Source of the DNA: Clostridium fermenticellae
GTDB lineage: Bacteria > Bacillota > Clostridia > Clostridiales > Clostridiaceae
Assembly: GCF_003600355.1 (NCBI RefSeq)
Contig: NZ_CP032416.1
Coordinates: 124,001-188,000 of the forward strand
Direction of reading: 5' to 3'
DNA: 64,000 nucleotides
Each line of letters opens with the position of its first letter. Position 1 is the stretch's first letter. A program made the position numbers and the translations under genes. This document shows, piece after piece, positions 33,887 through 43,250 of the stretch. Under the pieces are notes generated by a model. That model saw only the letters and a list, made by a program, of their open reading frames with translations, was not told the origin of the DNA and did no database searches.

Positions 33887-34900
33887 ATGATGAGAGAGTT
33901 TGAAATAGAAAGACAATTTGGAGTTAAAATTGAAAGTATGCGACCTAATAAAGGGGTATATCTTTTAAAGACAAATATAGGAACCAAATGTTTAAAGAAA
34001 ATAAATTATGGAGTTCAAAAACTTCTATTTGTATATGGTGCCAAGGAGCATTTGATAAAAAGTGGTTTCAATAAGGTCGATAAATATTCTTTAAACATTG
34101 AAGGGAAACCATTTGCACTTGTAAATGAGGATATATATACTCTTTCTGAATGGATAGATGGGAGAGAGTGCGATTTTAAAAACAATGATGACCTTACAAA
34201 AGCTGCAGGATGCCTGGCGGATATGCATTTAGCATCAAAGGGATACGAACCACCGGAAAATAGTAAATTAAAGACAGACCTTGGAAGATGGCCTACTCTC
34301 ATGGAAAAGAGAATACGAGCACTTGATAAGATGAGAGATATGAGTAGAAGAAAAAACAATAAGGGAGATTTTGATTTAAATTATATACGTAATGTAGAAT
34401 TTTATAAACAATTAGGTAAGAGAGCAATGGCTGTATTAATAAATTCAAAGTATATGGATTTATGTGAGATTGCTGAACAAGAAAAGTCTTTTTGCCATCA
34501 TGATTTTACTTATCATAATATAATAATTGATAAAAATGATGATGTAAATGTAATAGACTTTGATTATTGTAAGAGAGAGCTTAGGGCTTATGATATATCT
34601 GCGTTTATGATGAAGGTACTAAAGAGATCAGATTGGAATATAGAATGTGCTAAACTGATACTTGATTCTTATAATAGTGTGAGCGAACTTGAGGATGATG
34701 AGTATAGAATAATATTTGCATTTTTGCTATTCCCTCAGCGTTTTTGGAGGCTCGCAAATAGATATTACTATAATGAAGTCAATTGGGCGTCCAATACTTT
34801 TAACAATAAAATGGAGGAATTGATTTCTGAGAAAGAAAAATATATTAATTTTATTGAACAGTTTAAAGAATTGTACAATCAAAAAGAAGAAACAATATAG
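33887..34900 (+). CDS. CotS-family spore coat protein, kinase fold (copy 3)
   Basis: A 337-residue CotS-family protein. FCHHDFTYHNIII and VIDFDYCKRELRAYD keep the catalytic residues. ATG 33887 lies after GGGGTGAT; ATG 33890 is also possible. It is divergent from the second glycosyltransferase, as copy 1 is from the first. Its own hairpin terminator follows, then yabG. Expression in the mother cell is expected. Confidence 0.87.
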   Translation: MMREFEIERQFGVKIESMRPNKGVYLLKTNIGTKCLKKINYGVQKLLFVYGAKEHLIKSGFNKVDKYSLNIEGKPFALVNEDIYTLSEWIDGRECDFKNNDDLTKAAGCLADMHLASKGYEPPENSKLKTDLGRWPTLMEKRIRALDKMRDMSRRKNNKGDFDLNYIRNVEFYKQLGKRAMAVLINSKYMDLCEIAEQEKSFCHHDFTYHNIIIDKNDDVNVIDFDYCKRELRAYDISAFMMKVLKRSDWNIECAKLILDSYNSVSELEDDEYRIIFAFLLFPQRFWRLANRYYYNEVNWASNTFNNKMEELISEKEKYINFIEQFKELYNQKEETI

Positions 34901-34910
34901 TATAAGAAAT

Positions 34911-34962
34911 AGATATATGGTAAATACATGAATCTATAAGTATTTATCATGTGTCTATTTTA
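34911..34962 (+). terminator. Hairpin terminator after cotS copy 3
   Basis: AGATATATGGTAAATAC (34911-34927) and GTATTTATCATGTGTCT (34940-34956) pair over 17 bases with three G-U pairs; ATTTTAT follows. Confidence 0.7.
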
Positions 34963-34977
34963 TGTTTTTATAAAATC

Positions 34978-35005
34978 ACTATTTTATGTAGTATATCATA
35001 GTATG
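34978..35005 (+). promoter_or_regulatory. Near-consensus sigma-K promoter of yabG
   Basis: AC (34978-34979), 17 bases and CATAGTATG (34997-35005): one mismatch to CATANNNTA. Bacillus yabG is sigma-K dependent. Confidence 0.4.
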
Positions 35006-35041
35006 GATAATGAGCTTATATTTAAGTGGAGAGGATGATAT

Positions 35042-35902
35042 ATGAAAATAGGTGACATAGTAGTGCGAAAATCTTATGGGGAAGATATAACTTTTAAAAT
35101 TATTGATATTATATATTCTAAAAAAAACACAATATATACTTTGAAAGGCATGAATCTTAGAATAATTGCAGATTCTCCAGAGGAAGATCTTAAGGTGGTT
35201 TCAGAAGAATCACTTACAAAGTATGAGCGATTATCTAACAAAAAAGTAGATAACTCAATTAAAAATATTTTGATGACTAGAGGGAATATAAAAAAAAAAT
35301 TTAGAACTGTAAAAGAAACACAAAATAATGAGTTAGCGTTTGGAAGACCAGGTAGGATACTACATGTAGACGGTGATTCAGACTATTTAGATATATGCCT
35401 AAAGGTATATAAACAATTAATGCTTGAAGTAATTGGGCAGACTGTAAAGGAAGAAGATCAAGCAAAAACTGTTTTAGAATTAGTAAAAAAATTCAGACCG
35501 GATATAGTCATAATTACAGGCCATGATTCAATTATAAAAGGAACAACAGATTACATGAATATAGATAACTATAAAAACTCAAAATTTTTTGTTGAAACTG
35601 TATCAGCACTTAGAAATTATGAGGCGAATTATGATGATTTAGTTATATTTGCAGGTGCATGTCAATCATGTTATGAAGCCATACTGGATGCAGGTGCAAA
35701 TTTTGCTAGTTCCCCAAGCAGGGTATTGATTCACTGCTTGGATCCCGTTTTTTTATGTGAAAAGATAGCATATACAAATATAAGCAATGTTGTTTCAATA
35801 CAAGAAGCCCTAGAAAATACTATAACAGGCACAAAAGGAATCGGAGGCTTACAAACTAGAGGCAAATATAGAGAAGGATTTCCAAAGTCATCTTATGCTT
35901 AA
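35042..35902 (+). CDS. yabG: YabG, sporulation-specific coat protease
   Basis: A 286-residue cysteine-type protease that trims coat proteins late in sporulation; in C. difficile it also processes cortex lytic proteins. Family stretches are clear: MKIGDIVVRKSYGEDITFKI at the start, GRILHVDGDSDYLDICLKVY, PDIVIITGHDS with a histidine, and VIFAGACQSCYEAILDAGANFASSP with the cysteine region. The length is standard. yabG followed by veg matches the Bacillus order. Confidence 0.95.
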   Translation: MKIGDIVVRKSYGEDITFKIIDIIYSKKNTIYTLKGMNLRIIADSPEEDLKVVSEESLTKYERLSNKKVDNSIKNILMTRGNIKKKFRTVKETQNNELAFGRPGRILHVDGDSDYLDICLKVYKQLMLEVIGQTVKEEDQAKTVLELVKKFRPDIVIITGHDSIIKGTTDYMNIDNYKNSKFFVETVSALRNYEANYDDLVIFAGACQSCYEAILDAGANFASSPSRVLIHCLDPVFLCEKIAYTNISNVVSIQEALENTITGTKGIGGLQTRGKYREGFPKSSYA

Positions 35903-36007
35903 AATTATAATAAGTATTAAAAAACTGTATATATGAGAAAGTATAAGGGAATAATACTTTATGTGGTATTAATCTAAATATTTTAGACCGTTTACAAAAA
36001 ATTAATA

Positions 36008-36076
36008 TTGACAAAACAATTTGTTAAATGTAAAATATAAAGTTTAGTTGACATTATATATATTAGGATATATAAT
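36008..36076 (+). promoter_or_regulatory. Two tandem sigma-A promoters of veg
   Basis: P1 is TTGACA (36008-36013), 17 bases, TAAAAT (36031-36036). P2 is TTGACA (36048-36053), 17 bases, TATAAT (36071-36076), a perfect consensus promoter. The veg promoter of Bacillus subtilis is also a classic very strong promoter. Confidence 0.85.
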
Positions 36077-36106
36077 ATAAAATGTGGAAAGAGGGTGTTT
36101 AGATAT

Positions 36107-36343
36107 ATGCAGAGAGGAAATGTATTGGCCCTAATAAGAAAAGATATTGAAGGCCATGTTGGCGACAAAGTAACTTTAAAAGCAAATGGTGGTAGGAGAA
36201 AGGTATTTGTCAATAGTGGAATAATTGAGAAAGCTTATCCTAGTATATTTGTAATTAGGTTGGAAAATGACACCCAAAGGAAGGTCACCTATAGTTATTC
36301 TGATGTTTTAACGAAGACAGTACAACTGGTATTTTCAGCGTAA
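36107..36343 (+). CDS. veg: Veg family protein
   Basis: A 78-residue protein of the Veg family. The core GHVGDKVTLKANGGRRKVFVNSG, then YPSIFVIRLEND, is diagnostic. In Bacillus Veg affects biofilm matrix genes; its molecular role is unclear. ATG 36107 lies ten bases after AGAGGG, and GTG 36095 overlaps that site. Two consensus promoters predict very high expression. Its place between yabG and ispE is as in Bacillus, here with sipL and cyanophycin genes inserted before ispE. Confidence 0.93.
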   Translation: MQRGNVLALIRKDIEGHVGDKVTLKANGGRRKVFVNSGIIEKAYPSIFVIRLENDTQRKVTYSYSDVLTKTVQLVFSA

Positions 36344-36345
36344 AG

Positions 36346-36372
36346 TTGGTACTTATTAGTACCAATTTTTTT
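36346..36372 (+). terminator. Intrinsic terminator after veg
   Basis: TTGGTAC / GTACCAA stem with a 6-base loop, then seven T. Confidence 0.9.
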
Positions 36373-36657
36373 GCTTTTAGATAAAAGAAAGATGGTGGGT
36401 ATCCATCTTTCAACTATGGTATAAAAGGGTATTGAGAATTTATGAGAGGTTATATGGTCAACAACCACTCTTATAATATGTCAAAATTCATCAAATGTCA
36501 ATATAGATAGATACTATAATATCAAGTTATTGGAAAATCTATAGATAACACTTTCAATTAAATAATCCTATAAATAATTTTTTATCATATTTACTTATAA
36601 AAGTATATATAAATAAATAGTAGTAGGTCTTTAATTGAAGGGAGATGCAATGTATAC
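36373..36657 (+). other. Intergenic region ahead of sipL with a second hairpin
   Basis: GAAAGATGG (36387-36395) pairs perfectly with CCATCTTTC (36403-36411) but has no T run. TCATATT (36585-36591), 14 bases and TATATAAA (36606-36613) resemble a sigma-E promoter weakly. No small open frame with a ribosome site was seen. Confidence 0.4.
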
Positions 36658-38217
36658 ATGGATATAGTTAAAGAGAATATAGAATGTGAACAATTGCTGG
36701 GTGAAAATTTTTGCGATACGGTTGTTAAATCTGAATATGTAATACCGGATACTAATCCGGATGTAAGTGAAATTTTAATGCTGAAATCGAAGCCTCGTAT
36801 TACTAATACTGAGGTTATGAAGGGAAAGGTTTTTATTGAAGGAGAAGTTGAATATACAATATTATATTCAGCCAAGGAAGAGGAGGAAGGTACAGGAATA
36901 TATGGAGTAACATATTCGGGTAAATTTGCTAATTATGTTGAACTTCCAGAAGTAGACTATAGGATGCATTGTGATTCGAGTTGCTATATAGAGCATATGG
37001 AATGCATGGTGGTAAATGAAAGAAAGGTATCTATAGAAGGTATTATAAAGCTTAAAGCAGAGGTATATAAGAATTATGACTTTGAGGTTATAAAGGATGT
37101 TACGGGTTCTGAAGATGTTCAAATGCTTAAAAATCCAGCTGCAGTGGATAAAATAATGGGTACGGTATCGGGTGATCTTGTGGCAAAATGCAGTATAAAG
37201 GTTCCAATAGAAAATCCACAGATAGGAAGTATACTTGAAAATGATGTTAAGCTTCATAAAAAAGAAGTAAATATAATGGAAAACAAGGTAACTGTGAGTT
37301 TATACGCGTTAGTCTCTATATTGTACAGAGGAAAGGATACAAAGGATTTGGTTTATATGAGTGAGGATGTTCCTATATCGAAAGAATTGGATTTAGATGG
37401 TGTAAATCCATCTATGGAAAGCTATACTGATTTTAGAATTGATGCTGTAGAATATGATGTAAAAGAGGATGACCTTGGAGAGGATAGGATTATAGATATA
37501 GAAGCTTTGATAAAATCTGATACAAAGGTTATGTGCAAACAGGAGCTTGATATAATACAAGACGCATATTCACCTACAATATTTATGGATATGACTAAAA
37601 AAGATTATCAATTGAATGTAATGCATGGACAATCTACCTATCAGGATATAATAAAGGAAGATATAGAAATTGACAGTAACATGCCTAAGGCGTCAAAAAT
37701 AATTATGTGTGATGCAGATGTATCTGTTACGGATAAAAAGTTAGTAGAAGATAAAGCAGTTGTTGATGGTGTATTGAATGTAAGAATATTATATAAGGCA
37801 AATGATGATGAAAAAGAATTCTATACAGTAAATGAAGAGATACCATTCAGTTGTGGGGTGGAGATACTTGAATGTAAAATAGACATGCAGTGCATAGCAA
37901 AGGTTTCGCTCGAAAGTATAGAAGCTTTTATAGAACTTGATAGAATAAGTGTGAAGGCAATAGTTAATGTTTATGCTAGAGTAAACTACTCAACTCATAG
38001 GGAATTTTTAGTTGATATAGTCCCAAAAGAAGAGGGAATACCTGAAAAGAAGGCTAGTTTAACTATATATGTTGTGGAGCATGGAGATACTCTTTGGAAG
38101 ATAGCTAAGAAATATTATACTACAGTAGATTTATTGGTAAAGCTGAATGAAATAGAAGATCCCGATATTATAAAGGTCGGAGATAAACTCATAATACCGG
38201 GACGAGCAATTATATAG
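36658..38217 (+). CDS. sipL: SipL-like spore morphogenesis protein (DUF3794 repeats plus LysM)
   Basis: A 519-residue protein. Three DUF3794 (SPOCS-type) repeats run through residues 1-455, and a C-terminal LysM domain (IYVVEHGDTLWKIAKKYY, then IIKVGDKLIIPG) ends it. This is the architecture of C. difficile SipL, which binds SpoIVA to anchor the coat to the forespore. No signal peptide, as expected in the mother cell. GAAGGGA lies 14 bases before ATG 36658, a long spacing with two other ATGs in between in other frames. Confidence 0.9.
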   Translation: MDIVKENIECEQLLGENFCDTVVKSEYVIPDTNPDVSEILMLKSKPRITNTEVMKGKVFIEGEVEYTILYSAKEEEEGTGIYGVTYSGKFANYVELPEVDYRMHCDSSCYIEHMECMVVNERKVSIEGIIKLKAEVYKNYDFEVIKDVTGSEDVQMLKNPAAVDKIMGTVSGDLVAKCSIKVPIENPQIGSILENDVKLHKKEVNIMENKVTVSLYALVSILYRGKDTKDLVYMSEDVPISKELDLDGVNPSMESYTDFRIDAVEYDVKEDDLGEDRIIDIEALIKSDTKVMCKQELDIIQDAYSPTIFMDMTKKDYQLNVMHGQSTYQDIIKEDIEIDSNMPKASKIIMCDADVSVTDKKLVEDKAVVDGVLNVRILYKANDDEKEFYTVNEEIPFSCGVEILECKIDMQCIAKVSLESIEAFIELDRISVKAIVNVYARVNYSTHREFLVDIVPKEEGIPEKKASLTIYVVEHGDTLWKIAKKYYTTVDLLVKLNEIEDPDIIKVGDKLIIPGRAII

Positions 38218-38232
38218 CTTAAAATTTGAAAC

Positions 38233-38275
38233 GAGTTTTAATTATGTGTATAGCTAATTAAAACTCTATTTTTTT
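38233..38275 (+). terminator. Intrinsic terminator after sipL
   Basis: Perfect 12-bp arms GAGTTTTAATTA (38233-38244) and TAATTAAAACTC (38255-38266), then seven T. Confidence 0.92.
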
Positions 38276-38378
38276 GCATTTAATAGTTCAAGGGCGCATT
38301 TTACAAGGCATATCGTCATGTATAATTATTAAAAGTATGGTAAAAATAAAGAATATCTATATGAAAGGATGTTGAACT

Positions 38379-39191
38379 TTGGATGAAAGAATCGAAGGCA
38401 ATTTAATAATAATTGGTGGGGCTGAGGATAAAAATGGAAGTAAAACTATACTTAATGAAGTATGCAGTAAGATAGATAAAGAGAATGGAATACTTGTAGT
38501 TGCAACAGTGGCTTCAGAACTTCCTGAAGAACTGGGAGATGAGTATAAAAAAATATTTCAAGCATTAAACGTAAAGAATGTTGAAATATTAACTATTAGA
38601 AATAGGGAGGATTCTTATGATTCAAATAATATAAAAATTATAGAAGGTGCCTCACTTGTCTTTTTTACGGGAGGAGATCAACTCAGAATAACCAGCCTAA
38701 TAGGAGGGACTCCTTTATATAAGAGCATACAGACGAAATATAATGAAGGTTGTATTTTTGTTGGTACTTCTGCAGGAGCGTCTGTTATGAGTGATACTAT
38801 GATAGTAACAGGTCTTGATGATGAATCACCAAGAAAATGCACATTAAAAATGGCACCGGGATTAGGACTTATTAAGGGAGTTATCATAGATCAACATTTT
38901 GCTCAAAGAGGGAGAATAGGAAGGCTTATGGTAGGTATTGCTGAGAATCCGGAAAGTCTCGGTATTGGTATAGATGAAGATACAGCCATAGTAGTAAACA
39001 GTAAAGCTGAATTCAAAGTTATTGGTTCAGGTGCTGTCTATATAATAGATGGAAGCAGTATAGAACATAGTAATGTATCTGAACAGTATCCGGATGATAT
39101 ATTGTCCATTTTTAATGTCAAACTACACATACTTAAAAGCGGTGATCTGTACAATCTGAATCTAAAAAAGTGTTATAACGGTCTTAGATAA
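38379..39191 (+). CDS. cphB: Cyanophycinase
   Basis: A 270-residue serine exopeptidase of family S51 that degrades cyanophycin (multi-L-arginyl-poly-L-aspartate) to beta-Asp-Arg. The nucleophile motif GTSAGASVMSD, the FFTGGDQLRI stretch and IDQHFAQRGRIGRL match the family. No signal peptide, so it is intracellular. Start TTG 38379 follows AAAGGAT. It lies 53 bases before cphA, so storage and mobilisation are one unit. It sits among spore genes; work in C. perfringens has linked cyanophycin to spore assembly. Confidence 0.93.
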   Translation: MDERIEGNLIIIGGAEDKNGSKTILNEVCSKIDKENGILVVATVASELPEELGDEYKKIFQALNVKNVEILTIRNREDSYDSNNIKIIEGASLVFFTGGDQLRITSLIGGTPLYKSIQTKYNEGCIFVGTSAGASVMSDTMIVTGLDDESPRKCTLKMAPGLGLIKGVIIDQHFAQRGRIGRLMVGIAENPESLGIGIDEDTAIVVNSKAEFKVIGSGAVYIIDGSSIEHSNVSEQYPDDILSIFNVKLHILKSGDLYNLNLKKCYNGLR

Positions 39192-39244
39192 TAAGAGTAA
39201 CAAATTATATAGTTAACTGTAAGAGGAGGAAAACACATATAAAA

Positions 39245-41875
39245 ATGAAGATTGAAAATTTTAGAGTTTATAGTGGTAGAAATATATATTCACATAAAAA
39301 GTGCATAAAGTTATGTGTGGATTTAGAAGGATATAGTAATATTGCTACTAAGGATATAAATAATTTTAATGATAGGTTATTACAGATAATACCTGACCTT
39401 AAGGAACATAGATGTGGTATAGATGAAAGAAATGGATTTGTAAAAAGGTTAAATGAGGGAACATATCTTGCGCATGTTTGTGAGCATATAATATTAGCAA
39501 TTCAAAATTCGCTGGGAATTGATGTTGCCTATGGAAAGGCACGAGAGATAGATGGCGATAAGTATTATATTATATTCCAATATATATATAAAAATACTGC
39601 GGTGGAGTCTGCCAAAGTTGCAGTGGAACTAATAAATTCATTAATATGTGGTAAATATTTCAATACCGAAATGTATAGAAAGATGTTGAAGGATACTTTA
39701 AAAGGTGAGGAGCTTGGACCTAGTACAAAAGCTATAATAGATGCGGCCAGGAGAAAAGGTATTCCGGTGATGAGACTTGGAGATGAGGGAAGCATTTTTC
39801 AATTAGGCTATGGTAAATACAGTAGAATTATAGAGGCTACTATAACTAGTAATACAAAGGCAACAGCTGTAGATATATCATGTGATAAAATTCAAACTAA
39901 AGAAATACTGTATAATCAATGTTTACCTGTAGCAAGAGGAGGCGTGGTGAAAAATCCCTTAGAACTTTTATTTAAGGCGGAAAAAATAGGATATCCGGTA
40001 GTCTTAAAACCGAGATATGGAAACCAGGGTAAAGGTGTATATGTTAATATAAAAAATGAAAAAGAACTTATCAGCATATATTCTAGATTAAGCAAAACGT
40101 ATGATCAAATAATAATAGAGGAGAATATAGAAGGAAAAGACTATAGAGTATGTGTTATTGATGGAAAAGTTGTAGCTGTTGCTGAGAAGATATTACCGTG
40201 TGTTATAGGTGATGGAGTAAGAACTGTAAGACAACTCATAGAAAAATTGAATAGGGATGATAAAAGAGGAGAAGGTCACGAAAAACCCCTTACAAAAGTT
40301 AAAATTGATAATGAGCTTAAGGCCTGTATATCAAGGAATGGATATATTTTAGATGACATACTTAATAATAAGCAAAAACTCGTATTAAGAGAAAGTGCGA
40401 ATTTATCAACTGGAGGAGAGGCCATTGACTGCACAGATGATATATCACAAGAAAATATTGAAATATGTGAAAGAGCAGCAAAAGCTATTGGTCTTGATAT
40501 ATGTGGAATAGATATATGCTGCAGGGATATACAGAATTCTTTAAATGAAGGTGGTGCAATAATAGAAGTGAATGCAGCACCTGGAATTAGAATGCATCAT
40601 TATCCAAGCACAGGTAAAAGCAGAGATGTGGCTGGAGCTATAGTTGATATGTTGTTAAAGGATATACCTAAAGATGGTATGCCAGTGGTTTCTATTACAG
40701 GTACAAATGGAAAAACAACTACCACAAGGCTTATAGGTCATGTCCTAAAATTGAAGGACTATCATGTTGGAATGACAACTACTGGTGGAGTTTATCTAGA
40801 TGATAAATGCATAATTAAAGGAGATACTACAGGTTATGATAGTGCTGTTTCTGTACTTACCAATAAAGATGTTGATGCGGCAGTACTTGAAACTGCAAGG
40901 GGAGGGATAATAAGACGCGGACTTGCCTACGACCTGGCAGATGTTGCCGTTATAACTAATATTACTGAAGATCATTTAGGTATAGATGGCGTGAATACAA
41001 TGGAAGATTTAGCTTATGTTAAATCACTTGTTGGTGAGGCTGTGAAGAAAGATGGATATGTAGTAATGAATGCCGATGACAAGATGAGTATGACTATAGT
41101 AAATAATATAAAAAGTAAATTAATTATGTTTTCCAAGGATAAATATAATTCTGCCCTCAGGGAGAATATAAGACTTGGTGGATATGGTGTATACGTGAAT
41201 AATGAAACTATATATATAGAAAAGGATAATGAAGTGCTCCCAATAATAAATGTTGGTGATATAAAGATTACTCTGGGTGGTAAGTTAGAGTATAATATAG
41301 AAAATTCAATGGCTGCATGTGCAGCTCTTGTAGGGCTTGATGTTGATTATGATACTATAAAATTAGGTTTTAAAACATTTGAGTGTGATGGAAGGTTTAA
41401 TCCTGGAAGATTTAATATGTATAATGTAAATGGCATCAAGGTTATTTTGGATTATGGTCATAATATAGCAGGATATAAAGCTGTTATTTCAGGATTAAAT
41501 AATTTGGAACATAGGAGGCTAATTGGTATTATAGGTGTACCGGGTGATAGAACAGACGAAAGTGTAAAAAAGGTAGGAGAAATATCTGGAGAAAGTTTTG
41601 ATCGGATATATATAAAAGAAGATAAGGATAGAAGAGGAAGAAAAGAAGGAGAGATAGCAGATATACTTAAACTTGGAGTATTAAATTCAGGTTTTGATAA
41701 AGATAATCTAGAAATAATTTTAGATGAAAAATCTGCTCTCGAAAAAGCAATAGACAATTCTAAAGAGGGTGACTTAGTTATAGTATTTTTCGAAAGATCT
41801 GAACCACTTATTGATCTTATAAGAAATAGGATTAAAGGTTCTAAATTAAAAGCAGAATCACAGGCTGTAGTTTAG
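39245..41875 (+). CDS. cphA: Cyanophycin synthetase
   Basis: An 876-residue bifunctional ligase. An N-terminal domain (1-160) is followed by an ATP-grasp domain (about 210-480: YPVVLKPRYGNQGKGVYV, IIEVNAAPGIRMHHYPS) that adds Asp. A Mur-ligase-like domain (from about 490) adds Arg, with the P-loop SITGTNGKTTTTRLIGH, the NITEDHLG motif and a late DYGHNIAGY. The length is typical of bacterial CphA. AGGAGG precedes ATG 39245. The product would store nitrogen, carbon and energy inside the cell. Confidence 0.95.
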   Translation: MKIENFRVYSGRNIYSHKKCIKLCVDLEGYSNIATKDINNFNDRLLQIIPDLKEHRCGIDERNGFVKRLNEGTYLAHVCEHIILAIQNSLGIDVAYGKAREIDGDKYYIIFQYIYKNTAVESAKVAVELINSLICGKYFNTEMYRKMLKDTLKGEELGPSTKAIIDAARRKGIPVMRLGDEGSIFQLGYGKYSRIIEATITSNTKATAVDISCDKIQTKEILYNQCLPVARGGVVKNPLELLFKAEKIGYPVVLKPRYGNQGKGVYVNIKNEKELISIYSRLSKTYDQIIIEENIEGKDYRVCVIDGKVVAVAEKILPCVIGDGVRTVRQLIEKLNRDDKRGEGHEKPLTKVKIDNELKACISRNGYILDDILNNKQKLVLRESANLSTGGEAIDCTDDISQENIEICERAAKAIGLDICGIDICCRDIQNSLNEGGAIIEVNAAPGIRMHHYPSTGKSRDVAGAIVDMLLKDIPKDGMPVVSITGTNGKTTTTRLIGHVLKLKDYHVGMTTTGGVYLDDKCIIKGDTTGYDSAVSVLTNKDVDAAVLETARGGIIRRGLAYDLADVAVITNITEDHLGIDGVNTMEDLAYVKSLVGEAVKKDGYVVMNADDKMSMTIVNNIKSKLIMFSKDKYNSALRENIRLGGYGVYVNNETIYIEKDNEVLPIINVGDIKITLGGKLEYNIENSMAACAALVGLDVDYDTIKLGFKTFECDGRFNPGRFNMYNVNGIKVILDYGHNIAGYKAVISGLNNLEHRRLIGIIGVPGDRTDESVKKVGEISGESFDRIYIKEDKDRRGRKEGEIADILKLGVLNSGFDKDNLEIILDEKSALEKAIDNSKEGDLVIVFFERSEPLIDLIRNRIKGSKLKAESQAVV

Positions 41876-42059
41876 AAATTTGATCAATTAATTAAAATTA
41901 AACATTATAATCTAAATTAGAAGCTATATTATAGGATTGAATTATATCTTATTATATGGCTTTTATTTTAATCTTGTATTATAATACTTACGTCAGTTAG
42001 TATAAATAAAAGTATTTATTATATTTTAGATGAATAATTTTTTAATTTGGAGGAAGAAA

Positions 42060-42902
42060 ATGATAATAAAGGCTTTTGCTAAGGTTAATTTGTCTTTAGA
42101 TATAGTTGGAAAAAGAAAAGATGGATATCATCTTTTAAAAACTATAATGCAGCAAGTTGAATTATATGATGTTATAGATATAAATAAATCCGATAAGGGA
42201 ATAACTCTGACGTGTAATAAGAGTTATTTACCAACTGATAATAAAAACTTAGCTTATAAGGCTGCAGAACTTTTTTTGAATACGTATAATATTAGTTCAG
42301 GAGTAACAATAGATATTAAAAAGTTTATACCAGTATCAGCTGGGCTTGCAGGAGGTAGTACTGATGCTGCTGCTGTACTTAAAGGTATCAGAAGACTTTA
42401 TAAACCTGAAATAAAGAATGATAAGCTCGCAAGTTTAGGCCTTAAAATAGGAGCTGATGTACCATATTGTTTAACAGGTGGAACAGCATTATGTGAAGGT
42501 ATAGGAGAGAAGGTAATGCAGCTTAAGAAATTTAGAAATAAAATATTGGTTATAGTAAAGCCGCCATTTGGGACATCCACGGCAGAAGTATATAAAAAAT
42601 TTGATCTAAGCAAATTAAGAAAACATCCTAATACAGACTTATTATTAAAATGCATTGAAAAAGATAATATGAAAGTACTTGCTAAGAATTTGGAAAATGT
42701 TTTGGAGAATGTAACTTTAAATAAGCATACAATAATAAAGAATATAAAACAACAAATGATTAAAGATGGGGCACTTGGAAGCCTTATGAGTGGCAGTGGG
42801 CCTACTGTATTCGCGTTTTTTGACGATATGCTTAAAGCACAGATGTGCTATGACGGAATGAGTAAGAAATATAAGGATGCTTTTATAACACGAACAATAT
42901 AA
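42060..42902 (+). CDS. ispE: 4-diphosphocytidyl-2-C-methyl-D-erythritol kinase
   Basis: A 280-residue GHMP kinase of the MEP isoprenoid pathway. AFAKVNLSLDIVGKRKDGYH opens the fold. PVSAGLAGGSTDAAAVL is the ATP-binding GHMP motif, and LMSGSGPTVFAFF the third motif. ATG 42060 lies four bases after GGAGGAAG. An upstream in-frame ATG at 42030 lacks a ribosome site. It makes precursors of undecaprenyl phosphate in the cytosol. Confidence 0.95.
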   Translation: MIIKAFAKVNLSLDIVGKRKDGYHLLKTIMQQVELYDVIDINKSDKGITLTCNKSYLPTDNKNLAYKAAELFLNTYNISSGVTIDIKKFIPVSAGLAGGSTDAAAVLKGIRRLYKPEIKNDKLASLGLKIGADVPYCLTGGTALCEGIGEKVMQLKKFRNKILVIVKPPFGTSTAEVYKKFDLSKLRKHPNTDLLLKCIEKDNMKVLAKNLENVLENVTLNKHTIIKNIKQQMIKDGALGSLMSGSGPTVFAFFDDMLKAQMCYDGMSKKYKDAFITRTI

Positions 42903-42920
42903 TAACTTTATGTAATGATT

Positions 42921-42953
42921 AGAGTCTTTGAAAAAATTTCAAAGGCTCTTTTG
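42921..42953 (+). terminator. Intrinsic terminator after ispE
   Basis: AGAGTCTTTGAAA and TTTCAAAGGCTCT form a 13-bp stem, followed by TTTTG. Confidence 0.85.
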
Positions 42954-43026
42954 AATTATCACTTAACGCATAAATAAGTACGTTAATGCAAAGAATAAAT
43001 TGAGAATATATGTGAGGAGTTTTTCG

Positions 43027-43221
43027 ATGAGAATATTACATTTATTTGACAAGTATTTCTTAATATTGATGGTTATACAGGGAGGTCTTCTGGGGTTAAT
43101 AGATTATGCAAAATTCAAAAGAGATGATAATTTTAAACTTGCTATAAGGGCAAAATTTGTTGGAATAGTTTCCATATTAGTTGCTATAATACTTTATTTA
43201 ATAACAAATTTTATTTATTAG
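43027..43221 (+). CDS. CLC_0170-type small membrane protein of the ger operon
   Basis: A 64-residue protein with two membrane helices (FLILMVIQGGLLGLIDYA and FVGIVSILVAIILYLITNF) joined by a charged loop (KFKRDD). ATG 43027 follows GAGGAG. Proteins of this size and shape lie ahead of clostridial gerA-type operons (CLC_0170 family) and may be an extra receptor subunit; small two-helix GerD- or GerX-like roles are speculation. It is 29 bases before gerKA. Confidence 0.7.
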   Translation: MRILHLFDKYFLILMVIQGGLLGLIDYAKFKRDDNFKLAIRAKFVGIVSILVAIILYLITNFIY

Positions 43222-43250
43222 TGATATGTCATGACTAGGAAGTGATAATT

